A stretch of DNA of 64,000 nucleotides, from the NCBI GenBank assembly GCA_964035795.1, contig OZ038321.1, positions 1,322,030 to 1,386,029 of the forward strand, given 5' to 3'. Shown here in pieces: positions 10,601 to 21,994 of the stretch. The stretch comes from Pterobdella sp. o SKG-2022 (taxonomy: Eukaryota > Annelida > Clitellata > Hirudinida > Piscicolidae). The translations under genes were made by a program, and so were the position numbers. Numbering within the stretch: position 1 is the first letter of the stretch; each line of letters opens with the position of its first letter. The notes under the pieces are model-generated. The model searched no databases. It saw nothing but the letters and a program-made list of their open reading frames with translations, and was not told where the DNA came from.

Positions 10601-13600
10601 GACTTAGTTGAATGCCTAATTTGATGTTTTGTTGAATGATGTGGGATTAAAAATGTCCATTTGATTTCAAATAGAGTAGGAACTAAAATAGGATGCTTAA
10701 TATTTCCATAAAAATCACTGGAATTAAACAAAAGTATTTTAGCCTAGTAAAAGAAACAAACAAAAAAGTATTTATTTACAAAGCTTGTGTCAAAATTTTG
10801 CATAATCAAGTGAGGAATCTCTAAACAACGATCAATTAATAAATACTTAAGTAACCACAATGGATTCTTTGAAACCCACAAGGGGGGCTGGCCATAGCGG
10901 TGCCTGGCTTTGTACGTGGTACCTACACGGCGTGGAAGGAATTTGGAAAACTTCCCTGGAAAGATTTACTGCAACCTAGCATCAACTGGTTGAGAAATGG
11001 GCTTAAAGTAAACCCCATATTGGCGTATTCTGTTGAGCTGTCTGAACACAGAATAAGGCAACTCTCTGAATTTTCGTAAGATCTTTCCATTTAATCTCTA
11101 TTAAAATTTCATAAAATTATAGTTTCATTTCCGAATAAATCTATGACATCCCTCAAAATTGATTCTCCATAGATAATTCAATCTCTTATTTTTCACGATA
11201 TTTTTTTTGAACCATAAAAATATTTTTTCCAGAAAAGTGTTTTTAAACCCTGACGGATCGATAGTAAAAGAAGGAGACACTGTGAAGCTTCCTAAGCTAG
11301 CTAACACATTAGAAAATGTGGCTAATGATCCTGAAAGTTTCTACTCTGGGGACCTGGCCCAAGATATAATTGACGATATCAAAGAAGCCAGTGAGTGCTT
11401 GTGTATTTTTTAAACATTTCAAAACTTAAATACTTTTTCGACATTTGCTTTCCATCTTATTCAACAATCATAATTTTTTCCCCTTTATCTTTTATTTGAA
11501 TTGTTTTTAAATGACCGGAAACAGACGGCATCATAACCAAAGAAGACTTGTCGAACTATAAAGCACACGTGAAAGATGCTTTCAAACAAACAATCCCAGG
11601 CATCGACCTCACCATCAACACTCTTGCTCCTCCTAGTAGTGGACCTATTCTGGCTTACATGCTCAAGATTGTCGACAGTAAGTTTGTGTAAAATTTATCC
11701 ACAATTGACTAGAAAAGTTTTGTTATACGAGCTAAAGAAACAATGCATTTCCGTTGAAAAAGTTTTTGAAGATGCACTTTTCATAAAAACAAATATTTTC
11801 TCTTTTGGAAGCTATATCTTGCAACAAAACAACAAGAATTGAGCAAGACTATAAAATTCAGATGACTTACGTTACGAGGCCATTTATGAAGACTTGATCT
11901 GAGCACTTCTGCCCAAAAAGCCATGGAGAAGTACTTCGACGCACCATACATACCCACTAGAGGACCAAAAACATCCTTGGCTTCAGTGCTAAAAAATGAC
12001 CTTAAATGTATGGAAATCCCACTAAACAACATAGAAGACCTAGAAAAACTAAGAATGCTGGCAGCTGACAGAAAGATGTGGAAGAGGCAGATCAACAATT
12101 GACTCTGATTTTTTTTCCAACTATATTTTGTTTCAAAATGAAAGTTTATTAATAATAATTTGGAAACCAATCTAGTTAAATGAAAATTACATATATTTTT
12201 AATTCTGTAAAGTTTAATATCGCTTTTTGATAAACTGTTGAAATAGTTCAAAAACCTCACAATAATACACCCCAAATAGATCTAAGCACATATCTAAAAC
12301 AATATCAACACATATATTAATCAAAAAAAATTTTCAGTGATAAACTTGACGCCCAACGATCTGAACGGAATCAAAAACAGAGGAAATATCTACCAAGTGA
12401 TAGCCGAAGCCATGAAGTTCGGCTTTGCTGCCAAAACTTATTTGGGTGACGACAGATTTGTCAATAACTCCAAGGTTTGACATTTTTGTTTAAACTATTG
12501 CTTATATATTCAACAAAATTTCTTTAATTTTTGTTTGAAGAGTCAAATAAAACCTTTCCCACAATTAAATTCAATAAATTTCCATCTTACTTATTTGGAA
12601 GATTCTGGAAGAAATCTCCAGCCTAGAGATGATAAGCAAGACCGTTTCAAAGATCACCCTCAATACCACCCACCCGATAGAATACTACGGCCCTGCCAAC
12701 AAAAGCTCAATAGACAAAGGCACATCCCACATGTCACTCATAGCTCCAGATGGTTCTGCTGTGGCTGCTACCAGCACAATCAACCTTGGGTTTGTTTTCT
12801 GTTGTTATGGGCAAGAGAGCCCTCGATGAACTTATGAGTCCATTATTTATAGGGGTTTTCTTGTGATTCGAGTAAAATAAGCTGAGTTTCAAATTTCCAT
12901 GAGCTTTCTTCATTTGTTAATGTTGATCTTTTTTATCTTTATATCTTTGATTGTTATATGCCATTCTTATTCCTATAGCTTTTTTGAATTTTAAGGCTAA
13001 TGATTCACAATATAGCTTTTTTAATTTTTAGTAGTTTTTGTCTATTGCTTCACGATAAGGTTTCACAAATTGTAGTTTTCAAATACTTTTTATCTGTAAA
13101 ATTTTCATATTTCAAATGTTAGCCTTACTCTTTTGGTTATTACTATATCACAGATTTGGAGCGGGTGTGATGGGTAAAAGGACGGGTATATTGTTTAACA
13201 ACGAGATGGACGACTTCACCTTGCCTAACAACAGAGAATCTTATGGAAGCAACAATCTTATTGAGCCTGGTACGATACTTTTAGGCTCATAATACTTATA
13301 AAAAATTCAGTTTTTTTGGGGTAATATTTTAGTTAAACACACACAGGAAAGAGACCAATGTCATCCATGCTTCCTTCCATATACACTGACAATGAGGGCA
13401 AGGTGCGATTTGTGGTAGGAGCAGCTGGAGGTCCAACGATCCTCTCCTCCAACTTCTATGTTTGTATAGCGTTTAGCATCTGTTTACGAATTAAAAAAGG
13501 CATAATAAACCGTACAAAATTTCCTATCTAAAACTTCCATTTTTGTCCTTTCTTTCTGAATCAAATCGTGCTCCAAATTGAAGGTGCTGACTCACCGCAT

Positions 13601-14735
13601 CTGGCTCAACTACACCATAGAGAACTCCATAGATATGTCCAGAATACACCATCAATTGATCCCTAATAAAGTCATATATGAAGAGGACTTTGACGAGGTT
13701 GTTTCAAAATGGAGGTTGTTTTTGTACTGAGTAAATTTCAACGGTGTTTATTTTGAAATAATTATTTTAACAAAATAAAAATTTTGATCGTAATTAGTTT
13801 TCATGCTAATATATTTTTCTGCATGTTAAACCTCAAATAATTATCTTTCCTCAACCCCATTTGTTTTCCGTAATGGCTTCCAAGTGAACTTCGGCTTAAG
13901 CACCACACAGCAATTGAAAAACCTTCCAAAGACCATTGATTTATTGTGAATGGTATCAAAAATGAATTTAAATCCCAAAGCAATCAGCCCATTAGATGTA
14001 TAACAACCGACTGCAACCACAAAAAGTTTTTAAAGTCAATTAGAAGTTGGCTTGTTGGTGTTTAAAAGCATTTGTGTGGTTGTATTGTCGTTCAGCCTTT
14101 CCTATCAGTTTTAAATGTTTTTTTCACCCTATTTATGCTTTGAACTTGTTTCAATTTCTTTTTTACATGTTTCTAATCATTGTTGAATCTCACACCTTAG
14201 TAGTTACTTTTCTCATTTCCTCCTTTTTTTCTTTTTTACGTTTTTTTTTTAGTTTTTTATGTTCAGTTATTTTGCAACTAACTTAAGCCCATAAATTTAG
14301 TTTTGGTTATGTTCAAGAATGATACAAGGAAGCATGAACCAAAAAGTGCTATTTTTAACACTTCAGCCATTGTGCACCCCATATTCTTTATGACGTCATT
14401 AACCTGAAAAATTTTTAAAAACTTTATATTTCGTTAATTTTGAGTTTTTGCATGTTACATTGAAGCTAGATCGATATTAACAAATCAATTTATATGAAGA
14501 TTTGCGATTTGCCTGGTATGAAAGAGTCTATCAGGCTGTCATGGAATTAAATACTAATTATGAACCACAGGGTCTTCTCAATGAACTTAAGCTCAAAGGC
14601 CATAAAACATTTGAACAAGACTCTCACACTCCTCACTCCAACGTTCAAGTGATTGAAATCACTGGGAAAGACCAAAAAAAACTGCTGACAGCAGTGTCAG
14701 ATGTAAGAAAGTGTGGAAAAGTCTCTGGATTTTAG
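7615..14735 (+). CDS. GGT: Gamma-glutamyltransferase (glutathione hydrolase), 12 exons
   Basis: The enzyme cleaves the gamma-glutamyl bond of glutathione and its conjugates, or transfers the glutamyl group, at the outer face of the plasma membrane. Exons: 7615-7815, 9171-9293, 10010-10113, 10883-11075, 11233-11390, 11525-11677, 12338-12474, 12602-12789, 13154-13269, 13347-13459, 13584-13697, 14571-14735. All have GT..AG borders and all phases join, giving about 587 visible residues (family about 570). The start exon was not found: no in-frame ATG precedes the membrane anchor (visible residues ~10-32, IIWGLLTTIIIVIVLISLII), so the 5' end is incomplete. Family landmarks: CSELGRDILKKNGTAVDAA, the glutamyl-binding Arg in INFRETAP (~123), autocleavage/catalytic Thr in KGTSHMS (~397, codon 12722-12724), ATSTIN, NNEMDDF, PMSSM, GAAGG. 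The small subunit would be ~191 aa. The last exon ends VRKCGKVSGF, like the family's conserved tail. A second phase-0 terminal exon lies at 15143. Confidence 0.93.
8741..8905 (+). mobile_element. tRNA-derived SINE copy in GGT intron 1
   Basis: The 5' part resembles a tRNA. It has a D arm GCTCAATGGTTGAGC (A-box-like), an anticodon-like stem-loop TTAGA..TCTAA, and a B-box-like GGGTTCGATCC. The acceptor and T stems do not pair properly, so it is not a working tRNA gene. It continues into a non-tRNA body with TTAGCACCTGTTCC and a tail AAATACCGCATTACATTA. Parts of the same unit recur at 55290-55345 (head), 61228-61320 (body) and 63500-63522 (tail), which supports a SINE family transcribed by RNA polymerase III. 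Confidence 0.7.
9752..9838. repeat. Degenerate telomere-like (CCCTAA)n tract in GGT intron 2
   Basis: Imperfect units such as TTAACCC, TGACCCTAATCCTAATCC and AACCTTGACCC run for about 85 bases. The pattern resembles decayed TTAGGG telomere repeats (complement strand). It may be an interstitial telomeric relic or a pyrimidine-rich intron minisatellite. No other CCCTAA block is visible in the window. Confidence 0.5.
10196..10262 (+). mobile_element. MITE half-copy in GGT intron 3
   Basis: The CACGAAGCTTTTCGTAAGAT arm is followed by GAACTTACATTATCAAGTGG, the arm and centre of the palindromic MITE family. Only one arm is present. The 5' flank (AAACGTAAATATTCAAATAA) is also shared with the copy at ~46455, so a longer unit may have moved. 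Confidence 0.7.
10765..10822. mobile_element. Diverged MITE fragment in GGT intron 3
   Basis: ATTTACAAAGCTTGTGTCAA followed by TGCATAATCAAGTGAGG resembles the arm and centre of the MITE family in degenerate form. Confidence 0.4.
11859..12102 (+). pseudogene. 3' end of a LINE reverse-transcriptase ORF inside GGT intron 6
   Basis: A 59-codon open frame (11923-12102) contains the tail AADRKMWKRQINN*. This matches the A-x-DR-xx-W-(K/R) motif at the C-terminus of RTE/CR1-type non-LTR polyproteins. Upstream frames in the same block are broken by stops. It lies in the same orientation as GGT and is not needed to join GGT exons 6 and 7, so it is an intronic 5'-truncated relic. Confidence 0.55.
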
Positions 14736-14880
14736 AAAAACGTTCAAAGGTTCCAAAAATTTGAAGTTTATAAATGTTGAAAAGTTAACTCAAACACGGA
14801 AGTTGAAGAAGTTCAATGATGATGACAACGTTGTAAACCTGTGATATTTAAACCCTCATTCGATTTCATGTCATTACAAC

Positions 14881-14886
14881 AATAAA
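14881..14886 (+). terminator. Poly(A) signal after GGT terminal exon A
   Basis: AATAAA occurs about 145 bases after the stop of the first terminal exon and before the second terminal exon at 15143. Transcripts ending here would use exon A only. Confidence 0.5.
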
Positions 14887-15142
14887 ATTTCTATTAGCTT
14901 TGATTTTTATTGTCTTAGATTGGCTTAAATCAAAAATTCAAAATTTAACTTCCAAAGGTTCAAATTTTGAATTTTTAAGTTCTTATTGGGAATATTAAGT
15001 ATTAGAATGAATTGGCCGTAACTCATCTATGAAACGATTCTCTTGCTTCTTGTTTCAGTCTTCAATTCTATCAAATTTTAAACCTATTAGGTCGTTTCTG
15101 TTTAGATAGATCAACATTTCCCTAAAATATTGAATGACCCAG

Positions 15143-15334
15143 GTAATGCTAGATGAGTTGAAGTCAAAAGGTCATGATTTTATGGAAGGTTACCTGGCTG
15201 CGCATGTGTCGAAAATTAACCTAGTTGAGGTCAAGTTTGGTGGAGAAAATGGCACTGAAGAGCATGTGATTGGTGATAAGCTCTTAACGGCTATTTGTGA
15301 TTGGAGAAAAAGAGGAAGTCCATCCGGTTTCTGA
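15143..15334 (+). CDS. GGT: Second GGT terminal exon (alternative or duplicated 3' exon)
   Basis: After the acceptor GAATGACCCAG the frame reads VMLDELKSKGHDFMEGY and ends ICDWRKRGSPSGF*. This is plainly homologous to terminal exon A (LLNELKLKGHKTFE ... VRKCGKVSGF*) and to the GGT family C-terminus. It starts in phase 0, exactly what the donor after residue ~533 (13697) needs, so it could replace exon A in an alternative transcript. It is about eight codons longer than A, with an insert (GGENGTEEH) before the conserved tail, and the two exons are clearly diverged. Either it is a mutually exclusive 3' exon or the last surviving exon of a decayed tandem GGT copy. The open frame and intact acceptor favour function, but no expression evidence is available. 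Confidence 0.75.
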   Translation, partial: VMLDELKSKGHDFMEGYLAAHVSKINLVEVKFGGENGTEEHVIGDKLLTAICDWRKRGSPSGF

Positions 15335-15764
15335 GAACCACGTGATCCAATGTTGTTTATTCAATGGTTTTTAGCATTTTATTGTTCTTGCCAAAAGTGC
15401 AAATATAATTGGTTTTATGTTTAATATAATTTTATCAGCTCAAGGAGTGGTGATATAGCTTGCTTTATTTGGGACAAACTAGAGAAAAAAGTATTCTAAC
15501 GTTTTCTTGCTTCTACCAAATTTCTATTATATTAAATTTTTCTCCAAGTGAAAAAATTTTTCTCGATTTTAAGTTTATTTTTTTGCAAAAATTTTTTTTT
15601 TGCAGAAATTATCTTTAAACATTTGAAACCTTACGTCACGTTAACTTTTTTATTTATTCACAATTATTTGATTTTTTACTTAAAATAAAAACAAAAAAAA
15701 ATTGAAAGTAACAATACTTTTACATCCCAAAAAAAACAAATATCTACCCTCACAACGCCAACAA

Positions 15765-15957
15765 ATGGATTCGGAGGCAGAACGAAGACTGAGATGCATT
15801 TTGATCGGTCTAGGAATACTAACCCTTATAGTTTTAGTCGCTAGCCTGGTCTACTACCACTCCAAATTTTCAGTCTGTCGCGAATCCCCTTTACTCTGCA
15901 AGCTGGAAAAGCCTAATGCCAGGGCGAGAGACATAGTTGGAAGTTTCCGACAAGCAA
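15765..15957 (+). CDS. Candidate first exon of a type II membrane protein (possibly GGT-derived)
   Basis: ATG at 15765 starts MDSEAERRLRCILIGLGILT, with a hydrophobic helix at about residues 11-30, then CRESPLLC and RARDIVGSFRQA up to a donor-like GCAA|GTCAGT. A short basic cytoplasmic segment followed by an anchor fits a type II membrane protein. The 3' end of the exon and the start of the intron (GTCAGTGGTTGTGTACTTTT) resemble the end of GGT exon 5 and its intron (GTGAGTGCTTGTGTATTTTT), and the peptide DIVGSFRQA parallels DIIDDIKEA. It may therefore be part of a decayed GGT duplicate. No downstream partner exon was identified. Confidence 0.4.
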
Positions 15958-16511
15958 GTCAGTGGTTGTGTACTTTTTTATTGGATTTGTTTCTTGGGTT
16001 GATGTTTTTTTGAAGTATTTCTAAGCCCTTTTATTTAAAAAAATATTCAAAAGATTCAGAAAGAAGATAAGTTATATGTTGAAAGTAGATATTAGTGTAT
16101 CAATCAAATCAATTCCAAGTATGATTATAGTGGCATTAACTTCAGGAGTTTCTAGACCATAGTATATATATCATCAAAAATCAAATTTATTTTTGACATT
16201 TTCCAAACTTGATTTTTTTTACATTAAAACCAATGACATGAATTAAACGACGTCTAACCAGTGCCATGCTTTATAATATATATGTTTTCCTTAGTTTGAT
16301 TTTAACTTTTAATCGAAATACTCTGTTAAGCTTGAATCAATTGTGTGTTTTAATTTGGGGAAAATGACCGTCTGAAGCATTTTAATTATAAAAAAATTCA
16401 AAATAAAATAAAATTTCTTCCATAACTCCGATTCGAAATCTCTCACTTAGTCGATTCTGCATGACCTGCGGCTTAAGAGACCAAAGTGAACGTCTGTTTG
16501 CGGTAATGTGA

Positions 16512-16604
16512 TTGAGAGCAGTTGTACCCTTAACCGCAGATCTACCACTCTGTATCATTGCCTCATCCGATTCAAGGAAGCGTGGAAAGAGCGCTGGTTT
16601 TTAG
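16512..16604 (+). pseudogene. Third GGT-like terminal-exon remnant
   Basis: The frame ending at TAG 16602-16604 reads SSDSRKRGKSAGF*, matching the conserved GGT C-terminus (S-D-x-R-K-x-G-x-(P/S)-(A/S)-G-(F/Y)). The frame is blocked by a TGA at 16509-16511, and the rest of the terminal exon is not recognisable. About 45 bases further on, GGAAAAGATCCGGGTTTTTAG repeats the last six codons and stop in altered form. These look like decayed duplicates of the GGT 3' exon. Confidence 0.6.
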
Positions 16605-16850
16605 AAAAGACCCTATAGAAAATGGAAAAGATCCGGGTTTTTAGATAGACGATTTTATTGAACTTACAGTATATTCTATTTTTTATGTTTTTAAAAAAAT
16701 AATTTACAATATTTTTAATAGAAATGCTTTAAAATAATATTTATTTTTGTTCTTTAATTCAAAATATTGTATCGTTCATACATATATATTTTATGTAAAT
16801 ATATTTATACAAATAGAAAATATTAAATATTAAGGCCAACAAACAAAATT
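16605..16850. other. AT-rich spacer after the GGT cluster
   Basis: It holds the short echo of the GGT terminal codons near 16630-16650, then AT-rich DNA with no gene. Confidence 0.5.
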
Positions 16851-17042
16851 ATTGTGTTCTTAAAAATTGCATTAATTAGTTATATTATAGAATCTCGATT
16901 AAATATTTATCTTTATCTTATTTATGATCTTTTAATAATATTTATTTATAGATTTAAAAAAAAAATTGAAGTTCCAACTAATTTTGTTTTTAAATCCCAA
17001 ATATCCGGTATTGAACAATTCTATGACGTCACTCAAAGATTA
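16850..17042 (+). repeat. Dispersed ~190-bp repeat, copy 1
   Basis: The segment from TTCTTAAAAATTGCATTAAT to ATGACGTCACTCAAAGATTA recurs almost unchanged at about 24785-24978. In the second copy the 5' edge is fused to a MITE arm (TTTGTGTTTGTTGTTCTTAA). The ORF across copy 1 (16854-17099) has no family resemblance. Confidence 0.85.
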
Positions 17043-17179
17043 TTTTTACTTTTTCTATTCCTTTTAACCATTTTATTAAATAAACATATACGAAAGTGAT
17101 CCACTTTTAACCAAATTTAAAATATTCTTTAAATTTCGAGTTCAAGTTTCATAATTAATTATTTTCTTCGCAATATATG

Positions 17180-17370
17180 GAATCATATGGCGATTATTTT
17201 TATTATTATTTTTGTTATTATTGTTATTATTATCGTTAATACTATTTTTAATTTTATAATTATTATTATTGTTATTATTATTGTTATTATTACTATTTTT
17301 GTTTGTATTAATGTTATTTTTACTATAACTGTCATTATTAGTATTGTTTTATCATGATTATTATTCATAT
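17180..17370. repeat. Interrupted (ATT)n/(GTT) microsatellite
   Basis: Imperfect ATT triplets interspersed with GTT, ACT and TTT. No gene. Confidence 0.8.
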
Positions 17371-17518
17371 CAATTAAGATATTCCCATAATTTGATGCGC
17401 ATGATTCCTGAGCATATCAAAAAGCTTAGCCATTTATAATATGTAGGACAACCGTACTTTTTTACCTTGGTACAGTAACAATATCACTATGAATATTAAT
17501 ATAAATAATACCACTATT

Positions 17519-17744
<226 letters not shown>

Positions 17745-18029
17745 ATATCACTATTTTTAATATATTTATCATTTTATAAAGATAGTTCTATGATTAAATA
17801 AGTTGAGATCCACTTTTCACTAACTTAAAAAGCTTAAAATTATTTTGAAGTTCAAAGTTCTCTTAGTTATCGGGAATACCACTGGAATAAAATATAAAAA
17901 TATATAAAAAAAAGAATAAAAAAAATCAAAAATAATAAAAAAAATCAAAAATAATAAAAAAAATTAAAAATTATAAAATAAAAATCAAACAATGTACAAT
18001 AATTACTGGAAAAACATTAAAAATAACGA
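17745..18029. other. AT-rich spacer
   Basis: Contains a short tandem AATCAAAAATAATAAAAAA run at 17925-17980; no gene seen. Confidence 0.5.
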
Positions 18030-18048
18030 TGAAAAAAAAATCAATAAC

Positions 18049-18083
<35 letters not shown>

Positions 18084-18111
18084 TAATAATAATACTAATG
18101 ATAATAACAAC

Positions 18112-18143
<32 letters not shown>

Positions 18144-18216
18144 TAATAATAATACTAATAATAATAACAATAATAATAATAATAATAATAATACTAATAA
18201 TACTAATAATAATAAC

Positions 18217-18248
<32 letters not shown>

Positions 18249-18270
18249 TAATAACAATAATAATAATCTC
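18030..18270. repeat. Compound (AAT)n array with AAC/ACT/GAT variant triplets
   Basis: Higher-order structure: blocks of 8-12 AAT triplets punctuated by AAC, ACT and GAT recur with a period of about 70 bases. Asn-rich translation is a by-product. Confidence 0.85.
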
Positions 18271-18544
18271 CTTCGAGCTCTATATAAGCGTGTGGAAGAG
18301 CCGGCTTAAAATGTTACAATTGTGAGGTATGTGGAATCCTTTTCTGAATTTGCGTACGTGGAAACTGGAATCGTTCAGCTGTTAATGGTTGTTAATGAGT
18401 AGGACTTTGGGAAATGTTTGGTTATGTTTTGGATGATTTTAGAGGGATATTTGGTTATATTATTATTTTTTTTGACTTTTCTATGATTTTTTGCTACAAA
18501 AGTTGGTTAAAGAAATAATCGAAATATAAAAACTGTAAATGTGA
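18271..18544. other. Less AT-rich segment next to the AAT array; no firm gene
   Basis: Positions 18270-18420 are noticeably GC-richer than the surroundings. They contain TATATAAGCG and a short frame LKCYNCE ending at a donor-like GAG|GTATGT. The motif resembles the start of Ly6-type three-finger proteins, but an in-frame TAA sits immediately upstream and no other exon is visible, so no gene is called. Confidence 0.3.
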
Positions 18545-18682
18545 AAAACAGTATAACAGTTTATAAATAACGATATAACAGTTTATAAATAACAATATAA
18601 CAGTTTATTGATTAACGATATAACAGTTCATTTTTTAACGATATAACAGCTAATAAAAAACAATATAACAGTTTATTGAATA
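18545..18682. repeat. Tandem repeat with AACGATATAACAGTTTAT units
   Basis: Six to seven imperfect copies of (AA)CGATATAACAGTTTAT(AAAT), spaced 22-30 bases apart. Confidence 0.8.
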
Positions 18683-20985
18683 AAGTATAAAAATTTTAAT
18701 TAAATAATGACAAAATGTATAATTAATTAAATTAACTAAAAATTATTGAAAATCAACTAACAATGCAAATATGATATGATTAAAAAGTGATACATAACCA
18801 ACATAAAAAATAACAACCATAATATTTATTATTATAAATAACAACAATAATGATGAGAAGAATAAAAATAATAATTAGAATAATAATAATGATAACTGAC
18901 AACTAAAGTGGAGTTAAACATTTCTTGAGTGGAATTCGTTGAAAACTATGGATATCACTGGTGAAGTGAGTTTTATTTTTTTTATTATTATTATTATTAG
19001 TATTAGTAGTAGTAGTAGGTGTAGTAGTAGTAGTAAGGGTAGCAATATAATGTACTTAAAATAAGGCATCGGTATTTGTTTACTAGTGTCATTACGTCAG
19101 TAATTTATTGATGACGTTGAACAACTAATAGATTTGGCGGGTAACAAATAAAAAAATAACATTTATACTAAAAACTAAATTATGAAAATATAAAATATAA
19201 TTATATTATGAAAATATAGTTTAAAAAATTTTTTTGTAAATAAATGACTGAAAAGTATTATTTCTTTGAGTTTTTAAAATTATAGTTATAAATACGATAA
19301 TTATTAGATTCATGTTTCAAAAATATTTATTAATTTCAACTTGATAATTATATATTATAATTTAACACCTAATACAAAGACTATAAATAAAAAGTAGATA
19401 ATAGAGGATATACGGGTCTGCCATTGATAAAATGATGATGGATGGATGGAGGAATAAGATGGATAAACGGATGAATGGAAGAAGGGATAAATGAACAATT
19501 GAGGGAATGGATGGATGGATACATAGAAAGATTTCAAATAAAATTAATCTGAGAAACAATAATAATAACAACAAAAACAAAACCAATATATATAAACCCA
19601 TAAAAAACCAATAAAAAATTAAATAAATTAGCCATCACATCCATAACACAAACTTTGGTTTCCTAGGGGTTTATCTATTAGTTGGACGGTTATCCAACTG
19701 TGCTTATTATCATTATTAAAATTATTATTATTATTACTTTTGTTATTTTTATTTAGATTGTTGCGTATTCGATGTGAGTTGTGTTCGTGGGGTTATGTTT
19801 GATTCACTTAATCTTTATTGGTTTTCTAATGAAGCTATTTTTTCTTAGTATCAATTTCAAAACCAATTTATCTTTTTCATTAAGTTGTTACTCTATATAT
19901 TTTTTAATTTAAATGGAATCCATCCATCCATTCACTCACCCATCCATCCATCTATCCATCCCCCATCTATCCATTCACCCATAAGATAGTTAAACGACCA
20001 AATAGTTTAACCATCATAAAGAATAGAATTTTAAGCACGTTAGTGAACTTTGGCATGGGTTGAGGCAGTTTTATGGCCATGAGCGATGTGCTTTAAAACT
20101 ATTCAAAGACTTTGTATCTATTATATTTAATTTAGCTATCAAAAAAAAACTAAAACTTCTATGGGTGATAAAATAGTGTGCCGAAAAGGCGGTCTTTTTA
20201 ATGCCACTGTAATCTTATTCGATATTCGTAATTATAATTTCGTTTATGCGGTTGGAGAAAATCTCTTGAAGTTTCTAACAGAAAAACAGAATACAGACAG
20301 ATGAAAGAGAGTCTAGTGAAGCGAAACTTGCATAAGATGTTTGGTAGCAGATTTGACCATACTTCAGCTTCTTTGGCCCACATTTTAACTCAGTTTTGCA
20401 TGTGTTGTTGTAGTTGTGTTAACGGTTTGCACGTGTTAATTGTGTTTTTGTGTGTTGTATCGAGAAATAAAAGGTATTAATATAATTTTTACGTTGTTGT
20501 ACAATATACAAAATATTAATACTAAATTTTATTCTATTGTACAAAATACAAGGTAATGGTGAAAAAGTTCTCATACGTAATATATTTTAATTTGTACATC
20601 CTACTGTGTTATAAAAAGTAATATACTTTTTGTATTGATACAAGTTTATAAAAAATTTTTTATCTTAATTTACCTGTTTTACAGGTATTTTGTATTGATA
20701 CAAGTTTACACAGTTTGTATTTCACCTGCTGTTTTACAAGTTTACACAGGTACTCTGTTCTCCACTTTGTATTAGTACAAAAGATTTGGCGTGTAATGTA
20801 TCTTGAGAAGATTTATTAGGATTATTTAATAATAATCAAAACAACATCAATAATAAAAATTTTTATAATTACTATGCTGATTATTTTATAAATAAAAAAT
20901 AAAAGCAAAAAGAAATGATAAATATAGAAATAATAATAATAACAAAAATAATAATAAATATATTAATAGCAATAAAAATTATTGT
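18683..20985. other. Gene-poor AT-rich stretch with CATC/GATG tracts
   Basis: It holds a short (ATT/GTA)n at 18975-19040, a GATG-rich tract at 19430-19520, a CATC tract at 19918-19985, and AT-rich DNA. An open segment at 20250-20480 (peptide KRNLHKMFGSRFDHTSASLA) has mixed composition and no splice border that I trust; it might be a transposon scrap. ACAGGTA/TTTACAC short direct repeats occur at 20690-20760. No gene is called. Confidence 0.5.
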
Positions 20986-21094
20986 TTACCGAACAATAAA
21001 CAACGCAATGAAATACGATACAGTATTCATCATAGACCACCAAGGAGTGGTTAGGAGGATAATAAGTATAATGAGACTATTTTGGGGTAGTGTA

Positions 21095-21099
21095 ATAAC

Positions 21100-21136
<37 letters not shown>

Positions 21137-21170
21137 TTAATAATAATAATAATAATAATAATAATTGAAA
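21095..21170. repeat. (AAT)n microsatellite
   Basis: About 75 bases of near-pure AAT/ATA triplets. Confidence 0.9.
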
Positions 21171-21619
21171 TTAAATATAACAATAAAAAAAATAATAATT
21201 AAAATAATAAGAATTTGAAAAAAAAATGATTATTTAATGAAATTAATTTTTCTTTTTTAAATATAATGATAGTGGTAAAGGTGAACGTATGACCAAGAAC
21301 TACACTGAATGAATATAAACAATATGGGGAAGCAAAATAATAAAAACTCGGGTAACAGTTATAATATCAACAAAACAATATAATAATAACAATAAAAACT
21401 AGGATTGAAAAAATGAAACAATAAAAACAATAAAACTAAAGCAAAAACATTAATAATCAAAAAAAATTATAACATCAAAAATAGTCATAAAAAACAAAAC
21501 CATAATAATGGAAATAATAAGAATAAAAAAACATAAAAACAACAGGCAATCATATACTCTAAATTACCAAAAATTGGAGGCAAGCTCTCATTTCCTTTGG
21601 ATGTCATTATCCCAAAACT

Positions 21620-21885
21620 ACTGTCATTACCATCATTATCATCACTGCCATCACCGTCGTCGTCGTCATCATCAACATCATCATCACCATCATCATCATT
21701 CTCATCATCATTCTCATCATCATCCTCATCATCATCATTATCACCATCCTTACAATCATTCTCATCATCATCACCACCATTATCACCATCCTCATCATCA
21801 TTATCACCACCACCATCATCAACATCATCATCATCATTATCATCATCATCCTCATAATCATCATCATCATCATCGTTATCTTTTT
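21620..21885. repeat. (ATC)n/(CATCAC) compound microsatellite
   Basis: Dense TCA/TCATCACCA triplets give poly-His, poly-Ser and poly-Met frames. A GTCGTCGTC block sits at 21656-21670. Not a gene. Confidence 0.9.
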
Positions 21886-21994
21886 TTCAAGGGCTCACTG
21901 CTATTCATTATTTTCATCCCAGCTACATTTTATTATTGTTATAAGTAGTTGTTGCACTAATTATTTCAATGTTGTTTTGTTATGTTTCATACTA

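Noticed and set aside
11781..12275. 164-codon minus-strand frame in GGT intron 6
   Set aside because: It is the antisense shadow of a plus-strand LINE C-terminal fragment; the plus-strand peptide carries the recognisable motif.
12810..12840. Shared GAGCCCTC..AACTT..GAG phrase with 38140-38163
   Set aside because: Only ~22 bases of diverged similarity; too short to define a repeat family.
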